Part shown: piece by piece, positions 7,724-16,667 of the stretch
How the letters are laid out: each line of letters opens with the position of its first letter
How positions within the stretch are numbered: position 1 is the stretch's first letter
Assembly: GCF_002220865.2 (NCBI RefSeq)
Contig: NZ_NHRJ02000003.1
Coordinates: 348,253 to 412,252, forward strand
Reading direction: 5' to 3'
From: Paenibacillus xerothermodurans
GTDB taxonomy: Bacteria; Bacillota; Bacilli; Paenibacillales; NBRC-103111
DNA: 64,000 nucleotides
The notes under the pieces: generated by a model
The model's database searches: none
The model's input: only the letters and a program-made list of their open reading frames with translations
What the model was told of the DNA's origin: nothing
Made by a program: the position numbers and the translations under genes

Positions 7724-9520
7724 ATGCATCAATTTCGGGCAAGATTGACTTTAATTTTCATTACTTTGATCGGAGCTTCGGTGCTGATTGCCGGTCTGTT
7801 CATGGCGCAGATGCTGAAAAACTCGCATATTGAAGCGCTTCAAACATCTATGGAGCGGGAGCTCCGGGTTATATTGGTCACATTGGACTGGACGGCAGGT
7901 GGTTCGGATGAGGAACAAGTGCGATATTTCAATGAACAAGCCAATAGGCTGCGCTCGTCGGCCGATGCCAGGATCACTTACATTCGGGCGGACGGCAAAG
8001 TTCTGGGTGACTCGGACCATGATCCCGTTGACATGGAAAACCATTTCAGCCGTGAAGAGGTTGTCGAGGCGAGAGAAAGCGGGCAGGCCGGCACGGACAT
8101 TCGCTACTCCACCACCCTGCGCCAAAACATGCTGTATGTCGCTATTCCCGTCACGCAGGGAGACCAGCTGCAAGGTTATTTGAGGCTCGCGATGAGTCTC
8201 GCCGAAGTTGAGGCAGCCATAAGGCAGCTGTGGCTGGTACTGTTGATTGGTTTGTTGGCTGTGTTTATCATCGCAGGGCTAATCAGTTACCGAGTGGCCC
8301 TCGGCTTGACAAGACCGATCGAACAGATCACCAAGGTAGCGGGCCAAATCACGAATATGAACTATCAAGCACGTTTTCACGGCCGCAAGCAAGGCGAAGT
8401 CGGACAGCTGGGACAAGCCATTAATAGAATGGCGGACAGTTTGCAGCTGCAGATGAACCGCATCCTGGAAGACGAGAACAGGCTGAAGAGCGTTTTGGAA
8501 AATATGATTAGCGGTGTCATGATGATTGACCGGGATGGTAAAATCGCGCTGCTGAACCGTTCCGCGGAAGATATCCTCGGGTTTTCGGCGAAAGAACTGC
8601 TGGGCAAAAAATTCGATGAGGCGAAGCAGCAGTTTGAATTCACGCAGCTCATCCAGGAATGCATAGAGAGCAAGGAGCTCATTCGCGATGAGATGATTTT
8701 TTATTATCCGTCCGAAAGGATTCTGGAAATCAATTTGATACCAATGTCGCCGGCAGAGGACCAGTGGGCCGGAGTGTTGGTCGTGCTGCATGATATAACG
8801 GCAATGAGACGTTTGGAGCGGATGCGCAGCGAGTTTGTCGCCAATGTGTCGCATGAATTAAAAACGCCGATTGCCGCGGTGAAAGGCTTCGCGGAAACGT
8901 TGTTGGCCGGGGCGCTCAACGATAAGGAGACGGCGAAATCGTTTTTGCAAATTATTTTCGATGAAAGTGAACGGTTAAACCGGTTGATCGGTGATATCCT
9001 GGAATTGTCAAAAATAGAGTCCAAGCGGATCCCCCTGCAGTTTTCCCCGGTGCATTTGCAAACGTTCATCGAAAACTGTCTGAATGTTGTGAACTCGGAG
9101 GCGGCAAAGAAATCGATTGAGCTGGAAATGCGGGTCGATGACGATTTATATATGGAAGCCGACGAGGACCGGCTGCGGCAGATTTTGATCAACTTGCTCT
9201 CCAACGGTATAAACTATACACCGGAGGGCGGCAAGGTCAAAGTCAAGGTGGAAGCCACAACAGGCAGCATGGGGCTGGATAAAGAACAAATTCGTATGAC
9301 GATTACGGATACTGGCATGGGTATACCGAAAAAGGATCTTCCCCGCATCTTCGAACGGTTTTACAGAGTCGACAAAGCACGCTCGCGGAGCTCAGGCGGA
9401 ACGGGATTGGGGCTTTCCATCGTCAAGCATCTGGTGGAACTGCATAAGGGTACGATTCGTGTGGAAAGTGAAGTCGGCATGGGTTCCAAATTCATCATTG
9501 AACTGCCGGTGATTCACTGA
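7724..9520 (+). CDS. phoR: phosphate-response sensor histidine kinase PhoR
   Basis: Membrane sensor kinase of 598 residues. Membrane segment 1 is at about 9-31, an extracytoplasmic sensor at 32-165, segment 2 at about 169-190, then HAMP (LTRPIEQITKV), PAS (about 250-355), and a HisKA domain with phospho-accepting His377 in VSHELKTPIAAVKGF. An ATPase domain follows with the boxes GMGIPKKDLPRIFERF and GGTGLGLSIVKHL. GGATGGAGGG about 12 bases upstream sets the ATG. It is paired with phoP, but here the kinase comes first and a 208-base folded spacer separates the two, unlike the usual phoP-phoR order. Assignment to PhoR over another WalK/PhoR-type kinase rests on neighbourhood and partner sequence. 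Confidence 0.85.
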   Translation: MHQFRARLTLIFITLIGASVLIAGLFMAQMLKNSHIEALQTSMERELRVILVTLDWTAGGSDEEQVRYFNEQANRLRSSADARITYIRADGKVLGDSDHDPVDMENHFSREEVVEARESGQAGTDIRYSTTLRQNMLYVAIPVTQGDQLQGYLRLAMSLAEVEAAIRQLWLVLLIGLLAVFIIAGLISYRVALGLTRPIEQITKVAGQITNMNYQARFHGRKQGEVGQLGQAINRMADSLQLQMNRILEDENRLKSVLENMISGVMMIDRDGKIALLNRSAEDILGFSAKELLGKKFDEAKQQFEFTQLIQECIESKELIRDEMIFYYPSERILEINLIPMSPAEDQWAGVLVVLHDITAMRRLERMRSEFVANVSHELKTPIAAVKGFAETLLAGALNDKETAKSFLQIIFDESERLNRLIGDILELSKIESKRIPLQFSPVHLQTFIENCLNVVNSEAAKKSIELEMRVDDDLYMEADEDRLRQILINLLSNGINYTPEGGKVKVKVEATTGSMGLDKEQIRMTITDTGMGIPKKDLPRIFERFYRVDKARSRSSGGTGLGLSIVKHLVELHKGTIRVESEVGMGSKFIIELPVIH

Positions 9521-9525
9521 TCGCA

Positions 9526-9631
9526 GCAGCGGCATCCTTGAAAAGCTGCTGTGCAGGTTTTATTATAGAGAAGGAAGTATTGTCGCTTAAGTGATGACAA
9601 GAAACCTGCCACAGCTATCCATTGCCGCTGC
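9526..9631 (+). other. folded RNA-like element between phoR and phoP
   Basis: Nested inverted repeats enclose the spacer. GCAGCGGCA (9526-9534) pairs perfectly with TGCCGCTGC (9623-9631). Inside it GCAGGTTT (9553-9560) pairs perfectly with AAACCTGC (9602-9609), continued outward by AGCTG/CAGCT pairs. The apical part holds TTGTC/GACAA. There is no T tract, so it is not an ordinary terminator. It could control relative expression of phoR and phoP, process the transcript, or be a small structured insertion. No known family was recognised. Confidence 0.55.
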
Positions 9632-9728
9632 CCAAAGCAACAGCGTAACGCGGGCGGGGGCTTAATTTAGTCGATAGATGCGAATTTTAGTTTCATATCC
9701 TGTCATATAGAACGAATCGGGGGATCCC

Positions 9729-10448
9729 ATGTCACAAACTATTCTGGTTATTGAGGATGAGCCTACTTTAGCAAGATTGCTGTCGTATAACCTGTCGCAG
9801 GAGGGTTACGAGACCAAGGTGGTCGACCACGGCAGTGAGGGCTTGCAGGTCGCGCTGCAGCAGTCATTCGATCTGATCATGCTGGATATCATGCTGCCAG
9901 GTCTGAACGGATTCGAGATTTTGTCTAAGCTCCGACAAAATGGCAACAAGACGCCGGTGATCATTCTAACCGCCCGCAATGCGGAGGAAGAAGTGGTTCA
10001 AGGGCTCAAGTACGGCGCCGACGATTATATCACCAAACCATTCGGCGTAGCGGAGATGCTAGCCCGCGTATCAGCCGTATTGCGGAGAACGACGCCGGAG
10101 GAGCAGCTGCAAGAGAAGAACGTAGGCGGCGAGAAGGTCATCAAAGCCGGCGAATTATATATTTATCCTGAAAAATATGAGGTTATGCATCATGGGGAAT
10201 CGATCTCGCTGCGGCCGAAGGAATTTGAGGTGCTGCTGTACCTGGTGCAGCGCCCGGGAGTCGTGGTCACGAGGGATGATTTGATGAATATCGTCTGGGG
10301 TTTTGACTATATTGGCGGGCAGAGGACGGTCGATGTGCATGTGAGCTCACTACGGAAGAAGCTCGAGATGAATCAGCAAACTGTGCAAATCGAATCTATC
10401 CGAGGTGTGGGCTACAAGCTGGTGACGTCGCAGACGAAAAAATCATAA
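9729..10448 (+). CDS. phoP: phosphate-response regulator PhoP (OmpR family)
   Basis: 239 residues: receiver domain about 1-120 with phospho-accepting Asp53 (LIMLDIMLPGLNGF), acidic pocket IEDE, and the conserved Lys in DDYITKPFG. A winged-helix DNA-binding domain follows at about 140-235 (LRPKEFEVLLYL, GGQRTVDVHVSSLRKK, IRGVGYKL). It would be phosphorylated by the kinase encoded just upstream and bind TTAACA-type hexamer arrays like those found before phoR and phoX in this window. GGGGGATCCC directly precedes the ATG. A terminator follows. Confidence 0.88.
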   Translation: MSQTILVIEDEPTLARLLSYNLSQEGYETKVVDHGSEGLQVALQQSFDLIMLDIMLPGLNGFEILSKLRQNGNKTPVIILTARNAEEEVVQGLKYGADDYITKPFGVAEMLARVSAVLRRTTPEEQLQEKNVGGEKVIKAGELYIYPEKYEVMHHGESISLRPKEFEVLLYLVQRPGVVVTRDDLMNIVWGFDYIGGQRTVDVHVSSLRKKLEMNQQTVQIESIRGVGYKLVTSQTKKS

Positions 10449-10460
10449 TGTTTCGGAAGA

Positions 10461-10496
10461 AGCTCTCTGCTACAATAGGAATGGCAGGGAGTTTTT
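10461..10496 (+). terminator. intrinsic terminator after phoP
   Basis: CTCTCTGC (10463-10470) pairs with GCAGGGAG (10484-10491) with one G-T pair, followed by a run of T. Confidence 0.8.
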
Positions 10497-10635
10497 GTGT
10501 TTGATTTCCCGGGAAATCGAGGTGGTGCAAACGGTTTAATATCAAATATAGCTTTTATCTGAATTTTATCGGCGCCGGGTAAATATATTACATAAGACTA
10601 TTCGATTTTACAGTTTGAAAGGGGAAAACAATAAT

Positions 10636-11718
10636 ATGTCTAACAGCTTCAAAATTGGCATCATCGGTTGTGGTGGAATTGCAAACGGCAAGCATATGCC
10701 GGCTTTGAGAAAGCAGCCAAACGCTGAGTTGGTGGCGTTTTGCGATATTGATATCGGGAAGGCGCATGAGGCGGCAGAAAACTATGGTGTTCTCGGCGCT
10801 AAGGTGTACGCAGATTATTTGGAGCTATTAAGCGATGAATCGATAGATATAGTACATGTGTGTACTCCCAACGATTCTCACGCCGACATATCCATCGCCG
10901 CATTGGAGTCCGGCAAGCATGTGATGTGTGAGAAGCCTATGGCGAAGCATGCCGCCGATGCGCGCAGGATGGTGGAAGCAGCTAAGCGCAGCGGTAAAAA
11001 GCTGACGATCGGTTACCAGAACCGTTTTCGTCCGGATAGCCAATACTTGAAAACGATCTGCCAGGAAGGCGAGCTTGGTGAAATTTACTACGCAAAAGCA
11101 CATGCAATACGGCGGAGAGCGGTGCCCACCTGGGGCGTGTTCTTGGACGAGGAGAAGCAAGGCGGCGGTCCTCTGATCGATATCGGCACACATGCGTTGG
11201 ATCTTACCCTATGGATGATGGATAATTATAAACCGAAGGTGGTTTTGGGAACCGCTTTCCACAAACTGTCCAGTAAGAAAAATGCAGCCAACGCCTGGGG
11301 CCCCTGGGACCCTGACAAGTTCACAGTCGAAGACTCCGCATTCGGAATGATAACCATGGAAAATGGGGCCACGATTGTATTGGAATCCAGCTGGGCGATC
11401 AACATGCTGCAAACCGGTGAAGCGAAGACCACGTTATGCGGCACCGAAGGCGGTGCGGACATGCAGGACGGCTTACGCGTCAATGGAGAGAAGCATGGCC
11501 GGTTATATGCGAACGAGATTCAACTGGATGCCAAGGGAGTGGATTTCTACGATGGCGACACGGAGACCGCAGCGGAGCTGGAAGCCCGATTGTGGTTGGA
11601 AGCCGTCGAGCAGGACAAGGAGCCGGTGGTCACTCCGGAGCAGGCCTGCAAAGTATCGGAGATTTTAGAAGCGATCTATGAGTCTTCCCGAACCGGTAAA
11701 GCCGTGTATTTTGAATAA
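10636..11718 (+). CDS. Gfo/Idh/MocA-family oxidoreductase
   Basis: 360 residues. An N-terminal Rossmann fold (GIIGCGGIANGKHMPAL) binds NAD(P), and CEKPMAKH carries the lysine conserved in this family. The C-terminal alpha/beta domain contains GGGPLIDIGTHALDL, whose His is the usual catalytic residue. Members oxidise sugars, inositols or sugar acids; the substrate cannot be read. GAAAGGGGA about 10 bases upstream supports ATG 10636; an upstream in-frame TTG at 10615 overlaps no site. It is monocistronic, between two terminators. Confidence 0.9.
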   Translation: MSNSFKIGIIGCGGIANGKHMPALRKQPNAELVAFCDIDIGKAHEAAENYGVLGAKVYADYLELLSDESIDIVHVCTPNDSHADISIAALESGKHVMCEKPMAKHAADARRMVEAAKRSGKKLTIGYQNRFRPDSQYLKTICQEGELGEIYYAKAHAIRRRAVPTWGVFLDEEKQGGGPLIDIGTHALDLTLWMMDNYKPKVVLGTAFHKLSSKKNAANAWGPWDPDKFTVEDSAFGMITMENGATIVLESSWAINMLQTGEAKTTLCGTEGGADMQDGLRVNGEKHGRLYANEIQLDAKGVDFYDGDTETAAELEARLWLEAVEQDKEPVVTPEQACKVSEILEAIYESSRTGKAVYFE

Positions 11719-11740
11719 GGCTGCTGGTCGGTGAAATGAA

Positions 11741-11777
11741 TAAGCCGGACGATCCGCTTGCCAGGTCGTCCGGCTTA
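11741..11777 (+). terminator. strong hairpin after the Gfo/Idh/MocA gene
   Basis: TAAGCCGGACGA (11741-11752) pairs perfectly with TCGTCCGGCTTA (11766-11777). The following TGGTTTGTTG is a weak T tract. The roughly 200 bases from here to cydB are GC-rich, contain GCAAGCGC/GCGCTTGC at 11821-11838, and hold no gene I can support. Confidence 0.75.
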
Positions 11778-11984
11778 TGGTTTGTTGTCAGCACGCCTGG
11801 CAATTGAGCGGTGGGCGGCAGCAAGCGCTGGCGCTTGCGCAGCCGTTGTGGCGCTCGATGTGGTAGCGGCGCTGGCGCGCCGGGCACCATAGCGTCGCGG
11901 CTAACGAAGACGCCGCACACCCGCTAGCACCTGATGCCCGATGGCGGCCTTCGCGTTCGGCGCACGCATGCCGACAATTCCGCG

Positions 11985-13007
11985 CTAGTGTTTGCTGTGT
12001 TTGCCCTGCACGTAATTGGCATCGAACAGGAACAACTTCATTAGCAAATACAATGATGGTATGAGCAGCATAAGTCCTGCAATAAACGCGACGATCAGGG
12101 CAATGCCCATAGCGGGACTGGTAATACTCTCATGAATCGAGACGTAGGGATACAAAATGTACGGCAGATGCGAGGCGCCGTAGCCGAAAAAGGCGAAGCC
12201 GAACTGCAGCATGACGAGCAAAAACGCCAGCCCGAGTTTTTTTCGTCGCCAAATCAAGTACGTAGCCGCCAGAAAGCATAACAGCGAGAGCACGAACATC
12301 CAGCTTAATCCTAACATTTGATTAAAATGCCACGGATTATGCCGCTGAATCGCGAAAAACACCAGCAGACTGCTCAAGATGGTCGGCATGCTCCAGCCGA
12401 TAGCAAACTCACGCAGCACTGCCATAGCGGGATAATCCTGCGCCTTGTTGGCGTAGTAGGTTAAGAAGGCAGCTGAGATGAACAGAATGCTGACTAGCGC
12501 CAATATCACCACCGACCATGCATAAGGACTGGTGAACAGTTCACCGTAGAGCAGCTCGACGTGGCCGTCACGCTCCCTGATATAACCGCCTTCCGAAATT
12601 GTCAGCACTATGGATAATGCTGCAGGTATGAGCAGACCGCTGCCTCCGTACAGCAGCATGTAGAAACGGTTATCCTTTGCGCCATAGGTGCTGAAGGCGT
12701 AGTAAGATCCCCGAATGGCCAGCAGCACGATGGCTATACTACCCGGCACGAGCAGCGTTGTGCCGAGATAGTAGGCTGTATCCGGAAAAAAACCGACCAT
12801 GCCGACCATGAAAAAGATCAGAAACACATTGGTCACTTCCCAAACAGGAGACAAATACCGCTCGATGACCCCATGAATGATGTGCTTCTTCCCCGTAACC
12901 AAGCTGTAGTAGCTAAAAAAGCCGGCGCCAAAATCGATGGAAGCGACAATCAAGTAGCCGTAAAGAAAAATCCACAGCACGGTGATACCGATCATTTCAA
13001 TGGTCAT
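11985..13007 (-). CDS. cydB: cytochrome bd quinol oxidase subunit II
   Basis: 340 residues with about eight or nine membrane segments and the opening WIFLYGYLIVASIDFGAGFF typical of CydB. It partners CydA in the high-affinity bd oxidase, which reduces oxygen with quinol electrons and does not pump protons. The start codon overlaps the cydA stop by four bases (ATGA), indicating translational coupling. No cydC/cydD ABC exporter genes follow, so those must lie elsewhere if present. Confidence 0.93.
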   Translation of the reverse strand: MTIEMIGITVLWIFLYGYLIVASIDFGAGFFSYYSLVTGKKHIIHGVIERYLSPVWEVTNVFLIFFMVGMVGFFPDTAYYLGTTLLVPGSIAIVLLAIRGSYYAFSTYGAKDNRFYMLLYGGSGLLIPAALSIVLTISEGGYIRERDGHVELLYGELFTSPYAWSVVILALVSILFISAAFLTYYANKAQDYPAMAVLREFAIGWSMPTILSSLLVFFAIQRHNPWHFNQMLGLSWMFVLSLLCFLAATYLIWRRKKLGLAFLLVMLQFGFAFFGYGASHLPYILYPYVSIHESITSPAMGIALIVAFIAGLMLLIPSLYLLMKLFLFDANYVQGKHSKH

Positions 13008-14359
13008 CCGATTCGGCCCCCTTCAATACCGCGCTGTTCAATTTCTTGCTCCGGCGTATTGCTGCGGAACATGCCTCTTAGTATTTTTACCACGCTGAAC
13101 CCGAGCACCATATAAAGAAGAGAGAATAGTATCAGCATCCAGTCCACATGCGCCGAAGTCGTAGCTCCTTGCACAGTCCTCATGTAACCGCGCAAAATCC
13201 AAGGCTGCCGGCCGAGCTCTGCGTATAACCAACCGCATTCGATGGCGATGATCGACAGCGGACCGGACCATACAATGCAGCGAAGCAGCCAGCGGGGCAG
13301 TTCCCGGCCTGGTGCTCGGCGTGATTTACGGTTCAACAGCAGATACACGACTGCCAGCAATATGGTCAAGCTGCCGATGGCGACCATGATGTCGAAGAAA
13401 TAGTGAACAATGAGAGGCGGGCGCAAATCCGGCGGCACCTCGTTCAGTCCTTTGACTACGCCGTTCGGCGATCCGGTGGCAAGTATGCTGAGTGCGTACG
13501 GCAGCTTCAGCCCATAACGAATTTCGTTGTTCTCATCCAAAATACCGCCAAAAATCAGCGGCGCGTTGTCAGTTGTTTCAAAATGCCATTCGGCTGCAGC
13601 TAATTTCTCCGGTTGGTATTTTGCCAGATACTTACCGGATAAGTCTCCAATCACGGCGGTAGACAAGGAAAATACAAGTCCGCAAATCATGGTCAGCTTC
13701 AAAGCCTTGTGGTAATAGATGTGACGCTTGCCCGCAAGCAGCGCAGCAGCAGCGATAGCAGCCAGCACGAATGCGCTGGTCATGTACGCAGATGCAATGA
13801 CATGTGCGGTTTTGGTAGGAGTGGCCGGATTGAACATGGCAACCAACGGGTCGATCTCGGTAATCGTATTTCCTAGGATTTTGAAGCCTTGAGGCGCATT
13901 CATGAACGCATTGACTATGGTGATGAAAAAAGCAGAGGCGGTGGAGCCAATCACAACGGGAATTGAAAGCGAGAAATGTATCCATGGGTTTTTAAACCGA
14001 TCCCAGGTGTACAGGTAGATGCCGAGAAAGATCGCTTCGAAAAAGAAGGCGAAAGTCTCCATGAACAGCGGCAGCGCGATCGCCTGCCCGGCAATTTGCA
14101 TAAAGCTCGGCCAAAGAAGATTCAGCTGCAGGCCGATTGAAGTGCCTGTGACCACGCCGACGGCGACGGTGATTACGAAGCCCCGCGTCCAACGGCGAGC
14201 CAACAAGGTGTAATAGGGATCCTTGCGTTTAATGCCTAAGAATTCCGCGATCGCTATCATTACAGGTATCCCCACGCCGATCGTTGCGAATATGATGTGA
14301 AACCCGAGCGTGACTCCCGTCAAGATGCGGCTGTACAGTGCCGGATCGTAAGCCAGCAT
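13004..14359 (-). CDS. cydA: cytochrome bd quinol oxidase subunit I
   Basis: Carries the three hemes of the bd oxidase. 451 residues from the preferred start. LGFHIIFATIGVGIPV holds the N-terminal heme His, AHVIASAYMTSAFVLA the second, and GRQPWILRGYMRT the quinol-site signature. The Q loop is short, as in Bacillus-type enzymes. ATG 14359 is favoured over ATG 14365 because AGGAG (14373-14369) is 9 bases from the former and only 3 from the latter. The promoter carries a Rex/FNR-like operator. Confidence 0.93.
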   Translation of the reverse strand: MLAYDPALYSRILTGVTLGFHIIFATIGVGIPVMIAIAEFLGIKRKDPYYTLLARRWTRGFVITVAVGVVTGTSIGLQLNLLWPSFMQIAGQAIALPLFMETFAFFFEAIFLGIYLYTWDRFKNPWIHFSLSIPVVIGSTASAFFITIVNAFMNAPQGFKILGNTITEIDPLVAMFNPATPTKTAHVIASAYMTSAFVLAAIAAAALLAGKRHIYYHKALKLTMICGLVFSLSTAVIGDLSGKYLAKYQPEKLAAAEWHFETTDNAPLIFGGILDENNEIRYGLKLPYALSILATGSPNGVVKGLNEVPPDLRPPLIVHYFFDIMVAIGSLTILLAVVYLLLNRKSRRAPGRELPRWLLRCIVWSGPLSIIAIECGWLYAELGRQPWILRGYMRTVQGATTSAHVDWMLILFSLLYMVLGFSVVKILRGMFRSNTPEQEIEQRGIEGGRIG

Positions 14360-14394
14360 GGCCATCAGCTCCTTTGCTTATATCTATACCTTAT

Positions 14395-14426
14395 ATTATA
14401 ACTTATGATATGTGATTTTTTTCACA
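14395..14426 (-). promoter_or_regulatory. cydA promoter with Rex/FNR-type operator
   Basis: On the minus strand TATAAT (14400-14395) is a perfect -10. TGTGA-N6-TCACA (14411-14426) covers the -35 position. That palindrome fits both the redox repressor Rex (TTGTGAA-N4-TTCACAA core) and FNR/CRP-type activators. Its overlap with -35 suits repression by Rex, which controls cyd genes in Bacillus. Which protein binds is inference. Confidence 0.65.
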
Positions 14427-15604
14427 ATATCTGTGTTCATCCGTGGCGAAACGGTTACAAAAATCATTTGAGGCGGCCCGTGTCGACGGTTTTCGCGCTT
14501 AATATTCGTTACACTTAGGCAGCAAAAAATAAACAGCCGAGCTGCTTGTATATTGGTCTCTCGCTGATATTGGGATTTTAAGGACAAAAACTCAATAGTT
14601 GTTGATAAACCCCGAAATTGGATTTGAGTCTGACACAGCGAAGTAGTAATCTAGATGTAGAGCCTACACAGGGGATTTTCTGCAACGAAGAAGGTTCATA
14701 ATGGAGTGAAATTATCAGCTAAAGGGACAAGGAACGCTGCCACGTTCAAAGCATAAACAGACAGTGGCGTATTCGAACGTATAGCCGCCTGATCCGAAGG
14801 CTCGCATCTGTTTTGGGACATGGACATTTGAAGCACCGCTGCAACAGCGGTTCTTTTTCCTGCCCTGCTTTATTCATGCTTATGGCCGTGAAATGATTGG
14901 CCGCGCCACAAGGAACACATGCTTTGTGAATCGTTTCACAGCCCTGGACATAACATTTGCGCTGGATCCATGGCAGCATATTCCAGTGCACACGCAACTA
15001 TTTTTCGGTTCCACAGTTTGTCCGCCCCTTTTCCTCTCCGGTGAAAACCCGGCTGTTGACAGTGAAAACCACCCTGGGCTGAACTACACAATCAGCGTTA
15101 CACACTTTGACGGCATGACGGCGCATTCGCGCGTACTTCTTTTTCGACCAGCGTTTATTGACTCATGCACAGATGAAAGTGTTACGTTACGCACATCACG
15201 AGACCAAGGCATCGCCAATCGGCCTCGCGTGACAGCTGGCAGTATGCCGGTTTTCACGGTTTGTAGCGCTTTCGAGGAAATTAGTAACAATAATATGACC
15301 AACTCGTGTCTGCCTGGTGTCCACTTTGTAACAGAAACGATACGAAATTTTGAACGTGGCGAAAAAGAGGTACAAATGCGGATTCCCTTTGATAATATGT
15401 AAAGGCGGTTACGACCCGCACGAATTCATATTGCATAATGGCCTGGAAACGGGCTTTGCTGTCGTTGTGAAAGAGGAGGGGAACGAAGAGCGCAGACAAA
15501 ACTGCTGAGCCTGGTTTGCATGGTTTGGGTGTTAGCAGCATTAGTAAGTGTCTGCTGCTGTGTTGCGAAAAGCGGCTGGCCAACCAAAAGAAAGGGGTAC
15601 CTGT
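14427..15604. other. 1.2-kb region between divergent oxidase operons, no supported gene
   Basis: A plus-strand frame of 169 codons (14893-15402) lacks a ribosome binding site and has cysteine-, proline- and threonine-rich chance-like composition; I do not call it. The region holds an orphan terminator at 14835-14858. The qox promoter must lie in its right part, but I could not fix its hexamers. It may contain a small RNA gene ending at that terminator. Confidence 0.4.
14835..14858 (+). terminator. orphan intrinsic terminator
   Basis: ACCGCTG (14835-14841) pairs with CAGCGGT (14845-14851) around a CAA loop, followed by TCTTTTT. No gene precedes it on this strand for about 5 kb other than cyd genes on the opposite strand, so it ends either an unrecognised small RNA or a short leader. 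Upstream short stems such as GAACG/CGTTC and GCCAC/GTGGC lie at about 14730-14780. Confidence 0.65.
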
Positions 15605-16603
15605 ATGAAAGCGAAATGGGCTGTATTGGTTTTTATCTTCACTGTTATGGCAGTGTTAACCGGCTGCGAAAACTCGTTGACGGTGTTAGATCCTAAAGGG
15701 CCACAGGCGGAAGCTACAGCCGATGTCATTATGATATCGATTTGGACGATGTTATTCGTGGTTGTTACGGTGATCTTGCTTTACGTATTCATGCTAGTGA
15801 AGTACCGTGCGTCTAAACAAAAGAAAGATTACGAACCTCCGCACATTGAAGGTAGTTTGAAGCTTGAGTTACTGTGGACGGCTATCCCGATCATCATTGT
15901 AGCATTCCTGTCCTATGTCAGTGTCACATCTACCTATCAAGTGGAGGCCACTCCAAAGGGATATGAACAACAAAAGCCTCTTACCATCTATGCTTCATCC
16001 TCTAACTGGAAGTGGCATTTTAGTTATCCTGAGGAAAACATTGAAACGGTGAACTACTTGTTCATACCTACCGATCGTCCGGTTGAGTTTAAGCTGTATG
16101 CGCACGGACCGATCTCCAGCTTCTGGATTCCACAGTTGGCAGGGCAGAAGTACGCCATGGATGACATGGTCACAACACTGCACTTGGCTGCTGATGTTCC
16201 TGGCGAATATATGGGCCGCAACGCGAACTTCACCGGTAAGGGCTTCGCTCAGCAAACGTTCAACGTCACTGCGTTGACGCCAGAGGAATATGACAAATGG
16301 GTGGCGGAAATTAAAGCGTCCGCACCACCTCTAACTGAGCAAAAATTTGACGAGCTGTTAAAGCCAGGCCACTTGGGTCAATCGGCGTACAATGGCACTC
16401 ACTTGGGCTTCTCACCGCCGCCAACAGGTCATCAGCATGGTGAAGCAGGATCTGGTCATGACGACACTGGTGCCGGACATTCGGAAGAAGCGCATGAGCA
16501 TTCTTCCGATGAGCATGCTGAGCACAGCGATATGGACCATAGCAATATGGACCATAGCAATATGGACCACAGTGATATGAACCACAGCAATCATTCTCAG
16601 TGA
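15605..16603 (+). CDS. qoxA: heme-copper quinol oxidase subunit II
   Basis: 332 residues. A lipoprotein signal peptide (lipobox LTGC, Cys about 20) and two membrane helices (about 38-66 and 85-108) precede an extracytoplasmic cupredoxin domain. The CuA ligands of cytochrome c oxidases are absent (MGRNANFTGKGFAQQ sits where the Cys-x3-Cys loop would be), so this is a quinol oxidase subunit. The last about 60 residues are an unusual His/Asp/Ser/Met-rich tail with repeated DHSNM units. AAAGGGG 7 bases upstream fixes ATG 15605. First gene of qoxABCD. Confidence 0.92.
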   Translation: MKAKWAVLVFIFTVMAVLTGCENSLTVLDPKGPQAEATADVIMISIWTMLFVVVTVILLYVFMLVKYRASKQKKDYEPPHIEGSLKLELLWTAIPIIIVAFLSYVSVTSTYQVEATPKGYEQQKPLTIYASSSNWKWHFSYPEENIETVNYLFIPTDRPVEFKLYAHGPISSFWIPQLAGQKYAMDDMVTTLHLAADVPGEYMGRNANFTGKGFAQQTFNVTALTPEEYDKWVAEIKASAPPLTEQKFDELLKPGHLGQSAYNGTHLGFSPPPTGHQHGEAGSGHDDTGAGHSEEAHEHSSDEHAEHSDMDHSNMDHSNMDHSDMNHSNHSQ

Positions 16604-16667
16604 TCGCTATAACAACGAGCTTTACATTACGCGGGTAAGTATATTTCCCGAAAGGAGCCACAACCGT

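Noticed and set aside
14640..14858. T-box, tmRNA or 6S RNA
   Set aside because: None of the conserved elements (T-box AGGGTGG, tmRNA ends with CCA, 6S open bubble) could be found.
14893..15402. 169-codon plus-strand frame in the cyd-qox gap
   Set aside because: No ribosome binding site, chance-like composition rich in Cys, Pro and Thr, no recognisable motif, and stop-poor frames are common here because of GC content.
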